Shown: piece by piece, positions 53,425 to 62,375 of the stretch
How positions within the stretch are numbered: the stretch's first letter is position 1
How the letters are laid out: every line of letters begins with the position of its first letter
Source: Roseibium sp. Sym1
Lineage (GTDB): Bacteria; Pseudomonadota; Alphaproteobacteria; Rhizobiales; Stappiaceae
Length of the DNA stretch: 64,000 bases
Reading direction: 5' to 3'
Assembly (NCBI RefSeq): GCF_027359675.1
Contig: NZ_CP114786.1
Span: forward strand, 2,112,501 to 2,176,500
Position numbers and translations under genes: made by a program
The notes under the pieces: generated by a model
Seen by the model: the letters and a program-made list of their open reading frames with translations, nothing else
Told to the model about the DNA's origin: nothing
Databases searched by the model: none

Positions 53425-53545
53425 GGAGAAACTTTCGCGGGTGTGCATGTTCCGGCGCGCCGCCGACTGTTGGGGAGAACAGGCTGACGTGGCGCCGCCG
53501 ATTGACAAAAAAACTGGCAGCCGAAGGCCTTAGGAGGACTATTGC

Positions 53546-55543
53546 ATGAGTGGACCGGGTGAAAACCGACCGGAAAAAGACCGTCCGTGGATCTTCCGGA
53601 CCTATGCAGGACACTCGACGGCGGCAGAGTCGAACAAGCTCTACCGTGGCAATCTTGCCAAGGGTCAGACCGGTCTGTCGGTCGCATTCGACCTGCCGAC
53701 GCAGACCGGTTATGACCCGGATGACCTGCTGGCGCGCGGCGAGGTCGGCAAGGTTGGTGTTCCGGTGGCCCATCTCGGCGACATGCACACCCTGTTCCGG
53801 GACATTCCGCTGGAACGCATGAACACCTCCATGACGATCAACGCGACCGCCCCCTGGCTGCTGTCGCTCTATATCGCGGCCGCCGACGAACAGGGCGCGG
53901 ACCGCAAGCTTCTCTCCGGAACGACCCAGAACGACATCATCAAGGAATACCTGTCCCGGGGCACCTATGTGTTTCCGCCGGCGCCGTCGCTGAAGCTGAC
54001 CACGGACGTGATCGCCTGGACCTATTCCAACATGCCGAAATGGAACCCGATGAATGTCTGCTCCTACCATTTGCAGGAAGCGGGCGCGACACCGGTGCAG
54101 GAACTGTCCTTCGCCCTGGCGACGGCGGTCGCCATCCTGGATTCGATGAAGGCGAGCGGCGCCATTCCGGAAGAGGATTTCCCCAAGGCGGTGGGCCGGA
54201 TCTCGTTCTTCGTCAACGCGGGCATGCGCTTCATCACCGAAATGTGCAAGATGCGCGCCTTCACCGAACTTTGGGACGAGATCTGCCGCGAGCGCTATGG
54301 CGTCGAGGACGAGCGTTATCGCCGCTTCCGCTACGGCGTCCAGGTCAATTCGCTCGGCCTGACGGAGCAGCAGCCGGAAAACAATGTCTACCGCATTCTG
54401 ATCGAGATGCTGGCCGTCGTGCTGTCCAAAAATGCCCGGGCCCGCGCCGTACAGCTGCCGGCCTGGAACGAGGCGCTGGGCCTGCCGCGTCCGTTCGACC
54501 AGCAATGGTCGCTGCGCATGCAGCAGATCGTCGCCTACGAGACCGATCTGCTGGACTATGCCGACATTTTCGACGGGTCGGAGGAAATCACCCGCAAGGT
54601 CGAGGCACTGAAGGCCGAAGCGCGCGAGGAGCTTGCGCGGATAGACGCCATGGGCGGCGCGGTCGCCGCGGTCGACAGCAGTTACATGAAGCGCCAGCTG
54701 GTGGAAGCCAACTCGGCGCGCCTTGCGGCCATCGAGGCCGGCGACCAGGTGGTGGTCGGTGTCAACAGATGGACCGAGAGCGAACCGTCACCGCTGTCGG
54801 GCGGTGAGGACGGCGCCATTCTGACGGTGGCCGGGCATGTCGAGGACGAGGCGATCGAGAAGGTCAAGGCGTGGCGCGAGACGCGCGACAGCGCTGCCGT
54901 GGCAACTGCCCTGAACGAGCTCAAGAGCGCTGCCCAGGAAGGCCGCAACATCATGGAGCCGTCGATTGCGGCGGCCAGGGCAGGCGTGACCACCGGAGAG
55001 TGGGGGCGGGTCCTGCGCGAGGTCTTCGGCGAGTATCGTGCACCGACCGGTGTCGGCCAGTCGGTGCGCGACGAGGCCGGCGACCTTGCATCGGTGCGCG
55101 CCGATGTGGACTCGGTCTCGGAAAGCCTCGGCCGCCGGCTGAAATTCCTGGTCGGCAAGCCGGGTCTGGACGGTCATTCCAACGGTGCGGAGCAGATCGC
55201 CGTGCGCGCCCGTGACTGTGGCATGGAAGTCGTTTACGAAGGCATCCGCCTGACCCCGGCCCAGATCGTCAATGCGGCGATCGAAGAGGATGTCCATGTC
55301 ATCGGCCTGTCGATCCTGTCAGGGTCGCATCTGGCCCTGGTCCAGGATGTGATGGACCGCCTGCGGGCGGCCGGCGGCGACGACATACCGGTTGTCGTCG
55401 GAGGCATCATTCCCGAAGAGGATGCCGCCCGGCTGAAGGCCATCGGGGTTGCCGCGGTTTACACGCCCAAGGATTTCCAGCTTACCGACATCATGGCGGA
55501 TGTTGTCCGGATCGTCGGCAGCAAGGTGGAAAAGGCGGCCTGA
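53546..55543 (+). CDS. ecm: (2R)-Ethylmalonyl-CoA mutase, adenosylcobalamin-dependent
   Basis: A 665-residue single-chain mutase (formerly meaA) that isomerises ethylmalonyl-CoA to methylsuccinyl-CoA. N-terminal TIM-barrel domain (about 1-510) starts RPWIFRTYAGHSTAAESN and has AFDLPTQTGYDPDD and MNTSMTINATAPW. The C-terminal cobalamin domain (about 530-660) carries KPGLDGHSNGAEQ, in which Asp542-x-His544 and Gly547 bind B12, then LSILSGSHL and VVVGGIIPEED. These differ from methylmalonyl-CoA mutase, whose partner subunit or length differs. ATG 53546 (MSGPGEN) sits after AGGAGG. Divergent from ccr. Confidence 0.94.
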   Translation: MSGPGENRPEKDRPWIFRTYAGHSTAAESNKLYRGNLAKGQTGLSVAFDLPTQTGYDPDDLLARGEVGKVGVPVAHLGDMHTLFRDIPLERMNTSMTINATAPWLLSLYIAAADEQGADRKLLSGTTQNDIIKEYLSRGTYVFPPAPSLKLTTDVIAWTYSNMPKWNPMNVCSYHLQEAGATPVQELSFALATAVAILDSMKASGAIPEEDFPKAVGRISFFVNAGMRFITEMCKMRAFTELWDEICRERYGVEDERYRRFRYGVQVNSLGLTEQQPENNVYRILIEMLAVVLSKNARARAVQLPAWNEALGLPRPFDQQWSLRMQQIVAYETDLLDYADIFDGSEEITRKVEALKAEAREELARIDAMGGAVAAVDSSYMKRQLVEANSARLAAIEAGDQVVVGVNRWTESEPSPLSGGEDGAILTVAGHVEDEAIEKVKAWRETRDSAAVATALNELKSAAQEGRNIMEPSIAAARAGVTTGEWGRVLREVFGEYRAPTGVGQSVRDEAGDLASVRADVDSVSESLGRRLKFLVGKPGLDGHSNGAEQIAVRARDCGMEVVYEGIRLTPAQIVNAAIEEDVHVIGLSILSGSHLALVQDVMDRLRAAGGDDIPVVVGGIIPEEDAARLKAIGVAAVYTPKDFQLTDIMADVVRIVGSKVEKAA

Positions 55544-55681
55544 CGGCCGGATTGAACCGGTGCCGGCATGGTTGTCCCTTGGAGAAGTGCTTACCTTTCG
55601 TAAACCTTTGTTAACTCTTTGTTGAGAGATTCGAAGAGTTCCGCCAGAAGGCGGTTCTCTCTGAATGGCCAGGAGGCCTGA

Positions 55682-56059
55682 ATGGCGACGATTGAAAGGC
55701 CGACATCGGCCCAGGTCGTGGCGCATGCGACAGAGTATCCCGCGGACAGGGACGGTGACGGCACCGGCCATGACCGCAGAAAGAAGCGTGACACCGCAGA
55801 GCGCCACGAAACGGACACCGGACAGTCCAGCGACAATCCGGCGGTTCTTGTTGATGCCCATCACATCGAAAACCACACCCTGGACGGCGTGGCGGCCTAT
55901 CGGGCCACGGCGCTGCAGGCGCTTGAGCCGGGCATAGACCACGGACCGGTGCATCCCTTGCCGGGGCCGGTCGACCGTCTTCCCGCGGACAACATCCGGC
56001 ACGCCTACGAAGACCATTGCGACGGTGAACCTCCCCACGAAGTCAATGTGGCGACCTGA
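55682..56059 (+). CDS. Hydrophilic protein of unknown function
   Basis: A 125-residue, His/Asp/Arg-rich protein (starts MATIERPTSAQVVAH, includes DHRRKKRDTAERHETDTGQ-like charged stretch and DAHHIENHTLDGVAAYRATALQ) with no signal peptide, membrane segment or recognised domain. It has a strong ribosome site AGGAGG five bases before ATG 55682, so it is probably expressed. It stands between ecm and sbtA with intergenic space on both sides. No family recognised. Confidence 0.5.
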   Translation: MATIERPTSAQVVAHATEYPADRDGDGTGHDRRKKRDTAERHETDTGQSSDNPAVLVDAHHIENHTLDGVAAYRATALQALEPGIDHGPVHPLPGPVDRLPADNIRHAYEDHCDGEPPHEVNVAT

Positions 56060-56140
56060 TAGGCGTCCGCATCGGTCAAAGTGATTAAGGCCACATGGTT
56101 CCGCGTTTCCGGGACTTGACGTTCCGGAGCGTCCCCCCAT

Positions 56141-56168
56141 ATCGCGAGCGATACGTAGTCCTACGTAT
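56141..56168. promoter_or_regulatory. Adjacent palindromes upstream of sbtA
   Basis: ATCGC-GA-GCGAT (56141-56152) runs into ATACGTA-GTCC-TACGTAT (56151-56168). A possible -35 TTGACG (56116-56121) stands 17 bases before ATATCG, so the palindromes cover the predicted start point of the sbtA transcript. Likely operator of the bicarbonate operon; the regulator is unknown. Confidence 0.5.
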
Positions 56169-56224
56169 GCTCTGCCCGCGCTGAAAGCGGTGGCGTGGAG
56201 GGGAACAAAGCCGGGGGTCTTGGT

Positions 56225-57220
56225 GTGGCGGAGACAATCGTTTCGCTGGCGGCGCAAAACCTGCTGTCGCCGATCATTCTGTTTTTTGCGCTTGGATTGG
56301 GAGCGGCACTCGTCCGCTCGGACCTGTCCGTGCCGGAAGCTGCCGCGAAGGCGCTGTCAATCTATCTGTTGTTCGCAATCGGCTTCAAGGGCGGTGTCAG
56401 CGTCAGCGCACACGGCGTCGATGCGGGACTTCTTATGTCGCTTCTGGCAGGTCTTCTCCTGTCCTTCGCGATCCCGTTTGCGGCTTTCGGGCTGCTGCGC
56501 GTCATGACCAGCCTGAGTACGACCGACGCGGCTGCCGTGGCGGGACATTACGGGTCGATCTCCATCGTCACCTTCGTGGCCGGCACATCGGTCCTGCAAA
56601 GTCAGGGCATTGCGAGCGAGGGTTACCTGGTGGCGGTCGCAGCGGTGATGGAAGCCCCGGCCATTCTGTCGGCGCTGTGGCTGGCGGCGCGGTCACCGGC
56701 GTCCGGAGACCCGGCCGGACAGTCCCGGGGCACGGGCGGGCTATGGCGCGAGATTCTTCTGAACGGTTCGATCGTCCTGCTTGTCGGCTCCTTCGCCATC
56801 GGGTTCCTGTCCGGACCGAAAGGGCTTGCGGACATCGAGAGTTTCATCGTTGCTCCCTTCAAGGGCGTGTTGTGCCTCTTTCTCCTGGATATGGGGCTGG
56901 TCGCCGGCCGGGGGCTGCGCGCCAGCGCCGGCCAGCTTCGTCCCGGACTGATCGGGTTCGGCCTGCTCATGCCCGTTCTGGGATCGCTTGCCGGTCTTGC
57001 CGCCGCGAGCGTGGTCGGCCTGTCGGCGGGCGGCACGGTGCTCCTGATGACACTCAGCGCGTCCGCCTCCTATATCGCGGTGCCCGCGGCCATGCGCGTT
57101 GCGTTGCCGGAAGCCAATCCGTCCATCTACCTGACCATGTCGCTGGGAATCACCTTTCCGTTCAACCTGACGATCGGCATTCCCCTTTATCTCAGCATTG
57201 CCCAGGCCATCGGAGGATAA
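56225..57220 (+). CDS. sbtA: Sodium-dependent bicarbonate permease (SbtA family)
   Basis: A 331-residue membrane protein of the SbtA family, which imports HCO3- with Na+. Two inverted halves: NLLSPIILFFALGLGAALVR, AIGFKGGVSVSAHG, TTDAAAVAGHYGSISIVTF (motif with conserved GHYGS), and in the second half GPKGLADIESFIVAPFKGVLCLFLLDMGLVAGRG and LSASASYIAVPAAMRVALPEANPSIY, all characteristic. GTG 56225 is preferred because SbtA proteins begin right before helix 1; GTG 56195 would add ten residues. SbtB follows five bases downstream. Confidence 0.87.
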   Translation: MAETIVSLAAQNLLSPIILFFALGLGAALVRSDLSVPEAAAKALSIYLLFAIGFKGGVSVSAHGVDAGLLMSLLAGLLLSFAIPFAAFGLLRVMTSLSTTDAAAVAGHYGSISIVTFVAGTSVLQSQGIASEGYLVAVAAVMEAPAILSALWLAARSPASGDPAGQSRGTGGLWREILLNGSIVLLVGSFAIGFLSGPKGLADIESFIVAPFKGVLCLFLLDMGLVAGRGLRASAGQLRPGLIGFGLLMPVLGSLAGLAAASVVGLSAGGTVLLMTLSASASYIAVPAAMRVALPEANPSIYLTMSLGITFPFNLTIGIPLYLSIAQAIGG

Positions 57221-57224
57221 GCCC

Positions 57225-57536
57225 ATGGAAATGAACGCCGCCAAACGGGTCGAAATCATCATCGAGGCGCCGATGGAGACCCGTCTCACGGATGCGCTCG
57301 ACGGCGCCGGGGTCACCGGTTACACAATCCTGCCGGTGATGGGCGGCAGCGGCCAGTCCGGCCGCTGGAGCCGGGAAGGGCAGGTGTCGCGCGCCGGGGG
57401 CATGGTGGCGATCATCTGCATCATCCGGCCGGACCGTCTCGAGTCATTGCTGGAGGCCGCTTTCGCGGTGGTCGAGCGCCATATAGGCGTCATTTCCGTG
57501 AGCGACTGTTCGGTCCTGCGCGCCGAACGGTTCTGA
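57225..57536 (+). CDS. sbtB: PII-like bicarbonate regulator (SbtB family)
   Basis: A 103-residue PII-superfamily protein. The start at ATG 57225 follows GGAGG, and the frame reads KRVEIIIEAPMETRLTDAL, TGYTILPVMGGSGQSGRWSREG (T-loop region) and ends DCSVLRAERF. Only one Cys is present near the C terminus, so the cyanobacterial redox R-loop pair is absent. SbtB binds adenine nucleotides and gates SbtA. Placement five bases after sbtA supports the pairing. Confidence 0.87.
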   Translation: MEMNAAKRVEIIIEAPMETRLTDALDGAGVTGYTILPVMGGSGQSGRWSREGQVSRAGGMVAIICIIRPDRLESLLEAAFAVVERHIGVISVSDCSVLRAERF

Positions 57537-57649
57537 ACGGACCGCGCCTGAAGGCGTAGGCGCGCCGGCTGATTTCAATTCCGCGAACCAGATGATATGA
57601 AGCTCACCAATGACAGGCCGCGCTTGGGTTGCGGCACGGGTTGGGAGAC

Positions 57650-58315
57650 ATGTCCTTGAATTTTCCAGAACATCTCATGGCGGGGTACGGCCGGTATCTC
57701 AGCAAGGGCTTCGTGCGTCACAGGGAAACGCATGAGCGTCTTGCGGTCTATGGCCAGACGCCGCAGGTCATGGTGATTTCGTGCTGTGACAGCCGGGTGA
57801 CGCCGGAAGGGATCTTCAATGTCGGTCCCGGTGAGCTGTTCGTGGTGCGAAACGTCGCCAATCTCGTGCCGCCCTACGAGGATACCGAGGGCCAGCACGG
57901 CACCAGCGCGGCGATCGAATTCGCGGTCAACGGCCTGAAGGTCAGGCATATCGTGGTCATGGGCCACGGCCAGTGCGGTGGTGTGAAGGCCTTCCGGGAA
58001 AACGCCAATGCGCCGATGGCGACGGGCCAGTTCATCGGCCGCTGGATCAAGCTTCTGGAGCCGGCGGCGATAGCCATGGCCTGTATGCCGGTGGACAAGG
58101 CGGACGACCCGCAGCTGGCGATGGAATATGCCGGCATCCGGCAATCGTTGAAAAACCTGATGACATTTCCCTTTGTCGACAATGCTGTTCAACAGGGCGA
58201 ACTCACCTTGCATGGCTCCTGGTTCGATATCGGGTCGGGAGAGCTCAGGGTCATGGACCCTGAAAGCCAGCGCTTTGAACAGGCGGCGCCGGTGGCGGTC
58301 AAGAGTGCCGAGTGA
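57650..58315 (+). CDS. Beta-class carbonic anhydrase
   Basis: A 221-residue zinc enzyme interconverting CO2 and bicarbonate. Zinc ligands are Cys45 (CCDSR), His106 and Cys109 (MGHGQCGG); Asp47-Arg49 form the gating dyad, and GELFVVRNVANLVPPYE is family-typical. ATG 57650 (MSLNFPEHL) sits close after GGGAG (spacing short); an upstream TTG at 57629 is less likely. It lies 113 bases after sbtB on the same strand and may belong to the same operon. No signal peptide, so cytoplasmic. Confidence 0.93.
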   Translation: MSLNFPEHLMAGYGRYLSKGFVRHRETHERLAVYGQTPQVMVISCCDSRVTPEGIFNVGPGELFVVRNVANLVPPYEDTEGQHGTSAAIEFAVNGLKVRHIVVMGHGQCGGVKAFRENANAPMATGQFIGRWIKLLEPAAIAMACMPVDKADDPQLAMEYAGIRQSLKNLMTFPFVDNAVQQGELTLHGSWFDIGSGELRVMDPESQRFEQAAPVAVKSAE

Positions 58316-58337
58316 CACGCAGGTTCGGAGAAATTGA

Positions 58338-58853
58338 ATGACGGCGGACCCAGGGCTTTATCGGCGCATGGCGAAGTACAATTCCTGGATGACGGAGAAG
58401 GTCTATGCCGCCTCCGAGGCGCTCAGCGACGCCGATCGCAAAGCCGACCGCGGCGCCTTCTTCCGGTCGGTGCACTCGACCCTGAACCATCTTCTCTTCG
58501 CCGATCGTGCCTGGATGCGCCGGTTCACCGGAACGCCCTACGAGATCAAGGGAATGGGTGTTGATCTTTACGAGGACTTCCCGGAGCTTAAAACCGAGCA
58601 TTTGCGGATGTGCGAAGACATTTCCGCATTCACCGATCAGCTGACTGTCGACTGGCTCGTCGGAACTCTGGAATGGACCAGTGTTACCGACAAGACGACC
58701 CGCAGCCGGCCGCGCTGGCTCCTGGTCACCCACATGTTCAATCACCAGACACATCATCGCGGCCAGGTCTCGACGCTGCTGAGCCAGGCCGGCGTCGATA
58801 TCGGCGTGACGGACCTCCCCTTCATGCCGGATCTGGTTGAACAGTTTTCCTGA
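58338..58853 (+). CDS. DinB family protein
   Basis: A 171-residue four-helix-bundle protein of the DinB/YfiT group. Metal-binding histidines are expected from HSTLNHLLFAD (about residues 46-51) and HMFNHQTHHRGQVSTLL (about 132-145); YNSWMTEKVY at the N terminus is typical. Family members include thiol-S-transferases and proteins of unknown role; DNA-damage control is not implied. It follows the carbonic anhydrase by 22 bases and may be cotranscribed. Confidence 0.85.
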   Translation: MTADPGLYRRMAKYNSWMTEKVYAASEALSDADRKADRGAFFRSVHSTLNHLLFADRAWMRRFTGTPYEIKGMGVDLYEDFPELKTEHLRMCEDISAFTDQLTVDWLVGTLEWTSVTDKTTRSRPRWLLVTHMFNHQTHHRGQVSTLLSQAGVDIGVTDLPFMPDLVEQFS

Positions 58854-59271
58854 ACCATCGGGAAGACAACTCGGCTGGCCCGGCGTGTTACGCTCCGAAC
58901 CCGGCACGGCAAACGTTAGAGCTTCGGTCAGGCGATCCGGTCGGGAGCGAACACGCGCCCGGCGGGACAGGGTTAGAGCGTTTTCCGATCAATTAGGATC
59001 ATTTGATGAGCGTATCCGGTTCAGTCGGCAAGGCGCGCCGCGAAGCGCGATGCGGTGCATCGGGCAAGCGGCGCAACGCTGCCGATGGGCCGGATACTCT
59101 CACCCGCAACAGCCCCGATGCGTATGAGAAACAATTGAAAATGGGCCGGACGGTTTGGCGCGCCGGCGTCGTTGGCCCACCCTTGTGGTGGGAAACACCA
59201 CCGCGCGTGACCCGCCTAGCCAGCGCGCCAAACCGTCTCGGTCAAATGACCCTTATTGATCGGAAAACGCT
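58854..59271. other. 418-base gap occupied by a MITE-like element
   Basis: Between the convergent DinB and HD-GYP genes. The first 120 bases (58854-58973) contain nothing identified; 58974-59274 is the inverted-repeat element described separately, whose right end touches the HD-GYP stop codon. Confidence 0.7.
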
Positions 59272-59274
59272 CTA
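58974..59274. mobile_element. 297-bp MITE-like element with terminal inverted repeats and TA flanks
   Basis: Left end GAGCGTTTTCCGATCA (58976-) and right end inverse TGATCGGAAAACGCTC (to 59272) match perfectly over 16 bases and about 29 of 31 overall. TA stands just outside at 58974-58975 and 59273-59274, the target duplication of IS630/Tc1-type elements. Inside, further inverted pairs occur: GACGGTTTGGCGCGC (59149-59163) with GCGCGCCAAACCGTC (59223-59237), and GTATCCGG/CCGGATAC. No ORF, so it would be non-autonomous. Confidence 0.65.
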
Positions 59275-60366
59275 GCCGGCCGGCCGCCTGATCCGGCCGA
59301 AATCCGAGTTGAGAACCAGGCTGCGGAACTGGCGCAACAGGCCCGCGTCGAGCTTGCCGCCCATGTCCGCCATGATGGCGAGCGCCTTGCTCGGCGGGAA
59401 GCTGTCCTTGTAGGCGCGTTTTTCCGTCAGCGCGGAAAAGATGTCCACGATCGTGAGCAAGCGAACGCGTTTCGGGATCCGGTCACCGCGCAGACCTTCC
59501 GGATAGCCCGTGCCGTCCAGAAATTCATGGTGCGACAAGGCCATGTCGATAACCTGTCCCGGAACCTCGTTCCGGCTTTTCAGGATCTCCTGGCTGTAGA
59601 GCGGATGCCTGTTCACGAGTTCGCGCTCGTGGTCCGTGAGCTTGCCGGGTTTGTCCAGGATGGAGAGCGGAATCTTGACCTTGCCCAGATCATGCACCAG
59701 ACCGCCGAGCCCCATCAGATACTGCTCTTGGCGGGGCAGGCCCAGGGCGTGGGAGAAGCTGATCGCATGCCCCGTCACCATCATGGTGTGGCAATAGGTA
59801 TGGCTGTGGTGGCTTTGGACCGCTGTCAGCCAGTTGTCGATGCCGTCCGTGACCAGCGAAGCGGAGATGTCCTTGGCGGTGCCGGCCAGCATGCGCATGG
59901 GAAGCGGCGCGCCGGAGAGCGCCGCCACCGACATCTGGTCGAGCGCTGCTGATGTGGATACGACGGTCCGCGCCGTTGTCTCGGGAAGGCCTGCCGGAAG
60001 TTTCGGCTTCGAATAGTCGCCCAGCATTCCCCGCAGCTTCATCAGCAGGTTGGGCAGCTTGTCCTCACGGTCGACCAGATGGAAAACACCCAGTTCGCGC
60101 GCTTGCAGAACCTGCTGGCGGCTCCTGATATCAAGCAATCCCAAGGAAGCGTTTTCGCTCGCCTTGGTGAGTGGTTTGAGAACCTTCAGGTGTTCCGGCC
60201 GGATATCCTGAAAGTCGACGAGAAGAAGCGTGTCTTCCGTAACGTCTTCCAGAGTGAATTTCGAGAACGGAAGGTATTTGACAGGATAAAGGGTTGCGAG
60301 TTTCGCAAACTGTTTCGGAAACGAATTCCAATTCTCGGAGACTGCCAGAATTCGCGTCATGCGCAT
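59272..60366 (-). CDS. HD-GYP domain protein (probable c-di-GMP phosphodiesterase)
   Basis: A 364-residue protein. The first 170 residues form a receiver-like but unconserved region (VSENWNSF ... DIRSRQQVLQARELGVFHLV). The C-terminal HD-GYP part has HSHTYCHTMMVTGHA, LGGLVHDLGKVKIP (HD motif) and HHEFLDGTGYPEGLRGDRIP (GYP motif), with DIFSALTEKRAYK, all intact, so it is probably active in c-di-GMP breakdown. ATG 60366 is used; TTG 60372 is possible. The stop TAG is formed by the target TA and the first base of the MITE-like element, so the C terminus may have been altered. Confidence 0.85.
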   Translation of the reverse strand: MRMTRILAVSENWNSFPKQFAKLATLYPVKYLPFSKFTLEDVTEDTLLLVDFQDIRPEHLKVLKPLTKASENASLGLLDIRSRQQVLQARELGVFHLVDREDKLPNLLMKLRGMLGDYSKPKLPAGLPETTARTVVSTSAALDQMSVAALSGAPLPMRMLAGTAKDISASLVTDGIDNWLTAVQSHHSHTYCHTMMVTGHAISFSHALGLPRQEQYLMGLGGLVHDLGKVKIPLSILDKPGKLTDHERELVNRHPLYSQEILKSRNEVPGQVIDMALSHHEFLDGTGYPEGLRGDRIPKRVRLLTIVDIFSALTEKRAYKDSFPPSKALAIMADMGGKLDAGLLRQFRSLVLNSDFGRIRRPAG

Positions 60367-60444
60367 CAACAATCGTTTTATGAAATATCAGGAACCAGAG
60401 GTTGAAGATAAAACGTAAAAAATACCTTAGTAAAAATTGTCGGC

Positions 60445-60588
60445 ATGCTTTCACGGAAACTCATGGTCTCCATGGCCGGTGTCCTGCCGTTCTCCGCTGC
60501 CGTTTTGTTGAAGACTCTTACGGCCGACTCGCGGCCTGGCGCGAGGGCCCTTCAGACCGGGTTCGCTCACCGCTTTGTGTTGCCCTGA
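60445..60588 (+). CDS. Small ORF between HD-GYP and chemoreceptor genes
   Basis: ATG to TGA, 47 residues beginning MLSRKLMVSMAGVLPFSAA, which resembles a signal or anchor segment. No good ribosome site precedes it and no homologue is recognised. Could be fortuitous. Confidence 0.2.
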   Translation: MLSRKLMVSMAGVLPFSAAVLLKTLTADSRPGARALQTGFAHRFVLP

Positions 60589-60602
60589 TGACGCACCGTG
60601 AA

Positions 60603-60626
60603 GGGACGCGCCGGATGGCGCGTCCC
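60603..60626 (-). terminator. Hairpin after the chemoreceptor gene
   Basis: Perfect 10-bp stem GGGACGCGCC-GGAT-GGCGCGTCCC, 34 bases beyond the chemoreceptor stop. No strong U-tract on the minus strand, so termination is likely but not certain. Confidence 0.6.
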
Positions 60627-60659
60627 TCTTGCGGTGTTTTGGGTAAGCCCGCAGCAGGC

Positions 60660-62375
60660 CTATGCGGCGGCAACGTTGCTGAGGAAGGATTCGACTTCCT
60701 GCTTGAGTTCATCCGTCCTGGCGGAGAGCAACCCGGAGGCATCAAGAACCGATCGAGACGATTCCGACGTCTGGTTCACCGTGCCGGACAGGTCGGACAT
60801 GCGGGAGGAGACAAACGTGGTGCCTTCCGCCGCGCGCTGGGCGTTTTGAGAGATCTCGCCGGTTGCGGATCCCTGTTCGCTCACTGCGGACGCGATCGTT
60901 CCGGTGTAGGAGTTCACCTCTTCCATGATCGTGGTGATCTCGGCGATCGCATTGACCGACTCCTTCGTTGCCTCCTGGATCGCTGAAATCTGGGCGCTGA
61001 TCTCCTCGGTCGCCTTGGAGGTCTGGGTCGCGAGTTCCTTCACCTCGGCCGCAACAACCGCAAAGCCCTTGCCGGCCTCGCCGGCGCGGGCCGCCTCGAT
61101 GGTGGCGTTCAGGGCAAGCAGGTTGGTCTGTTCCGCAATCGCCTGGATCAGGGTAACGACTTCGCCGATCTTTGATGCCGACGCCGCGAGCCCTTCCACC
61201 TTCTCGTTGGTGACCCGCGTGCCTTCTGTGGCGCGGCTGACCACCTCGGTCGTCTGGGCAACCTGGCGGGAAATCTCGTCGATCGAGGTGGACAGTTCCT
61301 CCGCGGCGCTGGCAACGGTCTGAACGCTGGATGTCGCCTCGTCGGCGGAGTTCAACGTTTCGGTCGCGCTTGAGGCGCTTTGCCCCGACAGGTCGGACAG
61401 GTGGGCCGCCGTTTCCTCCAGGCCGTGAACGGTTTCGTCGACGGAGGTCAGGACGTTGGAAACGCTGGATCTGAACGACTGGATCAGGTCGTTCACCTTG
61501 TTCTGGCGGTCCACGGTGGCTTCGTCCGAACTGCGTTGCTGTTCGGCCAGTTCAAGCCGTTCACCGGCTCTGGTTCTGAGCGTGTTGACCGCCTGTGCGA
61601 GCATGCCGATCTGGTCGGTGCGTTCCCCAAAGGGAACGTCGTCCTGAAGATCATCCTGCGCAATCCTGGTCGTAATCTCCGCAAGCTGTGTGACCGGGCG
61701 CAATTGCCGGCGGATCGCGAAGATCAGCAGAAGAACGGACACAACCACCACCGGCAGCACCAGCAGGGTGTAGCGGCTCATGAGTTCCCACACATTGGCC
61801 TCGACCGCGGCCTTTTCCACGCCGGCATAAAGAATGCCGATGATATCGCCTTTCGTGGCGAAGATCGGCTGGTACACCGTGAAATAGTCCTTGCCGAGGA
61901 TGGTTGCCTGGCCGTGAAAGGTCTGGCCCTTGGTGACGACGGGGTAGACCGCGCCGTTTTGTCCGAGTGGCGTGCCGACGGCGCGCTTGCCGTCGCCCTT
62001 GATGATATTGGTGGTCTTGCGCCAGAAATCCTTGGTCTCGGGGTCCCATGCGAACACGGTGGCCGTTTCGCCGGTCATCCGCCCGATCGAATCGATCATT
62101 TCGTGATCCGCAAAGGCCGGAATTTCCGCAAGTTCTATGCGGGTGACGTTTCCCGATCGGTCCCAGGTCACCTTCGCGTCCGTGACACGTTCCTGAAACA
62201 GGGTCGCCGCGACACGCAGGTTGACATCCTGCTTCTTTTGGGCGGCTACCTGGGCCTGCCCCAATGCGACCTGGTAAAGAAGAATGCCAACAACCACCAT
62301 CGAGATGGTCAAAACACCCGCGGATACGATAGCCAGTGTCGAAGTGACACTAAGGCGCGCCAGTAAGTTTTTCAT
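60660..62375 (-). CDS. Methyl-accepting chemotaxis protein with periplasmic Cache domain
   Basis: A 571-residue chemoreceptor. Layout: TM1 about 9-30, a periplasmic single Cache-like domain (about 40-190, containing [19 protein letters not shown] and [12 protein letters not shown]), TM2 about 195-215, a HAMP domain (about 215-265), and a methyl-accepting signalling domain with the hairpin tip [14 protein letters not shown], plus [12 protein letters not shown]. The ligand is not predictable; sCache domains bind small acids. ATG 62375 (MKNLL) is preferred over an upstream ORF extension to 62405. Confidence 0.93.
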   Translation of the reverse strand: MKNLLARLSVTSTLAIVSAGVLTISMVVVGILLYQVALGQAQVAAQKKQDVNLRVAATLFQERVTDAKVTWDRSGNVTRIELAEIPAFADHEMIDSIGRMTGETATVFAWDPETKDFWRKTTNIIKGDGKRAVGTPLGQNGAVYPVVTKGQTFHGQATILGKDYFTVYQPIFATKGDIIGILYAGVEKAAVEANVWELMSRYTLLVLPVVVVSVLLLIFAIRRQLRPVTQLAEITTRIAQDDLQDDVPFGERTDQIGMLAQAVNTLRTRAGERLELAEQQRSSDEATVDRQNKVNDLIQSFRSSVSNVLTSVDETVHGLEETAAHLSDLSGQSASSATETLNSADEATSSVQTVASAAEELSTSIDEISRQVAQTTEVVSRATEGTRVTNEKVEGLAASASKIGEVVTLIQAIAEQTNLLALNATIEAARAGEAGKGFAVVAAEVKELATQTSKATEEISAQISAIQEATKESVNAIAEITTIMEEVNSYTGTIASAVSEQGSATGEISQNAQRAAEGTTFVSSRMSDLSGTVNQTSESSRSVLDASGLLSARTDELKQEVESFLSNVAAA

